From the NCBI GenBank assembly GCA_903932385.1, contig CAIZGA010000478.1, positions 1 to 6,164 of the forward strand: DNA of 6,164 nucleotides, read 5' to 3'. Below the pieces are notes generated by a model. It did no database searches, was not told the origin of the DNA, and saw nothing but the letters and a program-made list of their open reading frames with translations. Positions 5,688 to 6,164 of the stretch are shown piece by piece. This DNA is from an uncultured Acidobacteriota bacterium (GTDB lineage Bacteria; Acidobacteriota; Terriglobia; Terriglobales; Acidobacteriaceae). How positions within the stretch are numbered: the stretch's first letter is position 1; every line of letters starts with the position of its first letter. The translations under genes and the position numbers were made by a program.

Positions 5688-6164
5688 GATCTTCCTTCTT
5701 GCGGGGACGCGGTAGAGCGTTCCAGTCAAACCACAGAGCGCCGGCCACCAGCACCATAAACACTGCGAGCCAGACCTGAATGTGCAGATCGGCAGTGATG
5801 CTGAGTTCGTACTGCTCGGCCAGCGACCAGCCAATCAGCGAGAGCGCCAGCAGAAACAACATGGCGCCGACGAGTTCGCCATCGCGCAGCGGATTTTTCT
5901 TCTTTACTTCCAGCAATGCGACGATGGCCGCGCATGCAACCAGATGCACCGCGCAGAGATAGGCCGGTGCGTGTAACAGGTCCCACAGCAGATACGCGGC
6001 CATGCCTTCGAGGATGGCAATCGAAAGCAGTATCGGCGCGGCAAGTGCATCGAGAATGGTGAGTAGCTGCAACACGATGCCGCGCTTGCGCAGGATTCTC
6101 AAATAGAGGTAGCAGGCAATTGCCATTACCAGCATGCCGCCAGCGCTTATGCCTTTGCCGTTCA
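5677..6164 (-). CDS. Integral membrane protein, Lgt-like (prolipoprotein diacylglyceryl transferase family?), C-terminal 161 residues
   Basis: The frame is open to the right edge, so the start lies outside; 161 residues are visible and end at TAA 5677-5679. About five hydrophobic segments are seen (visible residues about 9-21, 41-60, 66-84, 97-113 and 126-145), separated by short basic loops, and the tail (ALPRPRKKEDHAL) is hydrophilic. The layout fits the second half of Lgt, the enzyme that attaches diacylglycerol to lipoprotein cysteines: GISAGG recalls the GGLSSxGG loop, RILRKRG plus LDALAAP recalls the loop and 'D-x-x-A-P' helix, and GELVGAMLFLLALSLIGWSLAEQY recalls the late GxLF...RFxxEF helix. 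However, the region that should read GRxGNF/C...G shows SIAILEGMAAYLLWDLL, lacking the conserved Arg. It is therefore either a diverged Lgt homologue, perhaps inactive, or a different membrane protein. It is coupled to the pseudouridine synthase gene by an 11-base overlap. Confidence 0.6.
   Translation of the reverse strand, partial: NGKGISAGGMLVMAIACYLYLRILRKRGIVLQLLTILDALAAPILLSIAILEGMAAYLLWDLLHAPAYLCAVHLVACAAIVALLEVKKKNPLRDGELVGAMLFLLALSLIGWSLAEQYELSITADLHIQVWLAVFMVLVAGALWFDWNALPRPRKKEDHAL

Overview
The window looks like chromosomal DNA from an acidobacterium, most likely class Terriglobia (Acidobacteriaceae or a relative). The main clue is a secreted von Willebrand factor A protein of the kind expanded in that phylum (the 'VWFA-related Acidobacterial domain' type). 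The GC-rich coding style and the neighbouring Lgt-like, RluD-type pseudouridine synthase and HIT genes fit this. The assignment is inferred from protein features, not from a marker gene search.

Layout from left to right. (1) 1-900, minus strand: the first 300 codons of rpsA (30S ribosomal protein S1), running off the left edge. (2) 901-1471: a 571-base divergent intergenic region. Its rpsA side holds a near-consensus sigma-70 promoter (1243-1271) about 336 bases ahead of the rpsA start, so the rpsA mRNA should carry an unusually long, hairpin-rich leader. (3) 1472-2047, plus strand: a HIT-family nucleotide hydrolase or phosphorylase. (4) 2048-2281: a spacer with two hairpins and a 10-bp direct repeat. 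(5) 2282-2656, plus strand: a 124-residue protein I do not recognise, with an excellent ribosome binding site. (6) 2691-3326, minus strand: a secreted NTF2-like/DUF4440-like protein whose promoter predicts a leaderless mRNA. (7) 3386-4420, minus strand: the secreted VWA protein. (8) 4473-5687, minus strand: an RluD-type 23S rRNA pseudouridine synthase. (9) 5677 to the right edge, minus strand: the C-terminal part of an integral membrane protein resembling Lgt, but without Lgt's usual catalytic-region residues.

The right-hand minus-strand genes are head-to-tail. The Lgt-like gene and the pseudouridine synthase gene overlap by 11 bases and are probably translationally coupled. The VWA and NTF2-like genes are separated by 52- and 59-base gaps that each hold promoter-like sequence, so they can probably be transcribed independently. 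Both encode exported proteins, whereas rpsA, the HIT gene and the pseudouridine synthase gene are housekeeping functions. I see no mobile element, CRISPR array, tRNA or rRNA. No clear new multi-gene system is visible. The most interesting items are the structured rpsA leader, the promoter geometry that places the NTF2-like start codon at the transcription start, the degenerate Lgt-like protein and the orphan 124-residue gene.
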